Positions 5,511 to 6,276 of a stretch of 6,276 nucleotides of DNA are shown piece after piece. The position numbers and the translations under genes were made by a program. The number at the start of each line of letters is the position of its first letter. Position 1 is the first letter of the stretch. Location: positions 1 to 6,276 of the forward strand of contig DATAWZ010000038.1 of NCBI GenBank assembly GCA_036266975.1, given 5' to 3'. Source of the DNA: DATAWZ01 sp036266975 (lineage in GTDB: Bacteria > Actinomycetota > Thermoleophilia > Solirubrobacterales > Solirubrobacteraceae). The notes below the pieces were generated by a model. The model was not told the DNA's origin and ran no database searches. It worked only from the letters and a program-made list of their open reading frames with translations.

Positions 5511-6276
5511 GGCGAGACGGTCCAGCGCGATCGCGACGCGCGGGTAGCGCGAGGGGGTCAGCCGGACCAGCAGGTCCACGATGCGCGCGTCGTTGCCGAC
5601 CAGGATGCGCGGGCGACCGGCCTCCACGCCGCCGACGATGATCCGCGCCGCCTGCGCGGGGTCCATGCGCAGCAGCTTCTCGTTGTAGAGCTTGCGGCGG
5701 CGCTCCTCGGCCTCGGTGACCGGCAGGCCGAGCTCGCGGGCGCGCTCCATCGCCGCATTGGCGATGTTGGTCTTGATGCCGCCGGGGTGCACGCAGCTGA
5801 CCTGCACCGGCAGCGCGTCGCGCAGCATCTCCATGCGCACCGACTCGGTGAAGCCGCGCACGGCGAACTTCGAGGTGCAGTAGTGCGTCATCTGGGCCTG
5901 GGCCATGTAGCCGTTCAGGCTGGAGACGTTGATCAGGTGCCCGTCGCCAGAGGCGACCAGGTGGGGCAGGAACGCCTTGGTCCCGTGGATGACGCCCCAC
6001 AGGTTGACCGCGAACAGGCGCTCGTAGTCGGCGTACTCGCTCTCCAGCACCGAGCGCGAGAAGGCGATCCCCGCGTTGTTGTAGAGCTGGTGCACGACGC
6101 CGAAGTGCTCGGCGATCGCCGCGGCGTAGGCCTCGACCGCGTCGCGGTCGCCGACGTCCAGGACCTGTTGGTGGACCTCCGAGCCGATCCGCTGGGCCGT
6201 CTCGGCCAGGCCGTCGGGGTTGACGTCACTGATCGCCAGCCGCGCGCCGCGCCCGGAGAGCTCGAGGGCCAGGGCG
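5502..6276 (-). CDS. Classical short-chain dehydrogenase/reductase, N-terminus beyond the window
   Basis: NAD(P)-dependent oxidoreductase of the classical SDR family, cytoplasmic, substrate unknown. The frame is open to the window edge; 257 residues are visible and about 20-25, including the TGxxxGIG cofactor loop, should lie outside. Numbered from the edge: ALALELSGRGARLAISDVNP (1-20) is the first Rossmann helix and second strand, with D17 at the strand end, which usually favours NAD over NADP. LDVGD (39-43) contacts adenine, NNAG is at 66-69, the catalytic Asn lies in AVNLWG (N91), the catalytic Ser in INVSS (118-119), and YCTSK supplies Tyr132 and Lys136. VHPGGIKTNI is the post-catalytic nicotinamide loop. 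The C-terminal part, RILVGNDARIVDLLVRL, is common in acetoin-reductase-like actinobacterial SDRs. It ends with TAA at 5502-5504. A GTG at 6095 lies mid-domain and is not the true start. The antiporter operon follows 96 bp downstream on the same strand, with its own promoter, so co-regulation is possible but unproven. Confidence 0.93.
   Translation of the reverse strand, partial: ALALELSGRGARLAISDVNPDGLAETAQRIGSEVHQQVLDVGDRDAVEAYAAAIAEHFGVVHQLYNNAGIAFSRSVLESEYADYERLFAVNLWGVIHGTKAFLPHLVASGDGHLINVSSLNGYMAQAQMTHYCTSKFAVRGFTESVRMEMLRDALPVQVSCVHPGGIKTNIANAAMERARELGLPVTEAEERRRKLYNEKLLRMDPAQAARIIVGGVEAGRPRILVGNDARIVDLLVRLTPSRYPRVAIALDRLADR

Noticed and set aside
5464..6000. A 178-codon minus-strand frame overlapping the SDR
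   Set aside because: It is a one-base-shifted reading of the SDR gene, with Arg/Pro-rich composition and no SDR motifs.
6093..6095. GTG as the start of the SDR gene
   Set aside because: The frame continues upstream with good Rossmann-fold sequence (SGRGARLAISDVNP) to the window edge, so this codon is internal.

Overview
The window is very GC-rich, with dense coding, strong third-position G/C bias and GTG starts. Together with the gene families present, this suggests a high-GC actinobacterium, possibly of the Solirubrobacterales/Thermoleophilia type. That placement is inference from composition and family resemblance; there is no rRNA or other marker gene here.

Layout from left to right. (a) 1-40 may hold the last codons of a plus-strand gene that begins outside the window. 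(b) 67-580, minus strand, holds the decayed remnant of a membrane glycosyltransferase of the dolichyl-phosphate-mannose-protein mannosyltransferase (PMT, GT-C) family. Its N-terminal motifs are clear, but the reading frame switches twice and a central part appears to be missing. (c) 609-2483, minus strand, encodes a large STAND/NB-ARC-like P-loop ATPase with a middle region that may be acyltransferase-like and a C-terminal helix-turn-helix. (d) A divergent intergenic region separates it from (e) 2701-3354, plus strand, a uracil-DNA-glycosylase-superfamily protein. This protein keeps the four iron-sulfur cysteines but lacks the usual catalytic motifs. (f) It meets a minus-strand block tail to tail: 3364-3879 is a MarR regulator and 3876-5405 a 14-helix DHA2 drug/proton antiporter, joined by a GTGA stop/start overlap. 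(g) 5502-6276, minus strand, is a classical short-chain dehydrogenase/reductase whose N-terminus lies beyond the window edge.

The best-supported functional unit is the efflux operon. The antiporter is transcribed first and its regulator second. In front of them is a promoter (TTGACG, 17 bp, TAACCT) whose -10 lies inside a 21-bp near-perfect palindrome. This is the arrangement expected for MarR autorepression of an efflux pump that is relieved by a ligand. The SDR upstream lies on the same strand and could share the physiology, but a 97-bp gap with its own promoter separates it.

I see no CRISPR array, tRNA, rRNA, insertion sequence or integrase. I do not see a clear undescribed multi-gene system. 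The least ordinary items are the motif-poor glycosylase homologue, the multidomain ATPase beside it, and the frame-broken mannosyltransferase.
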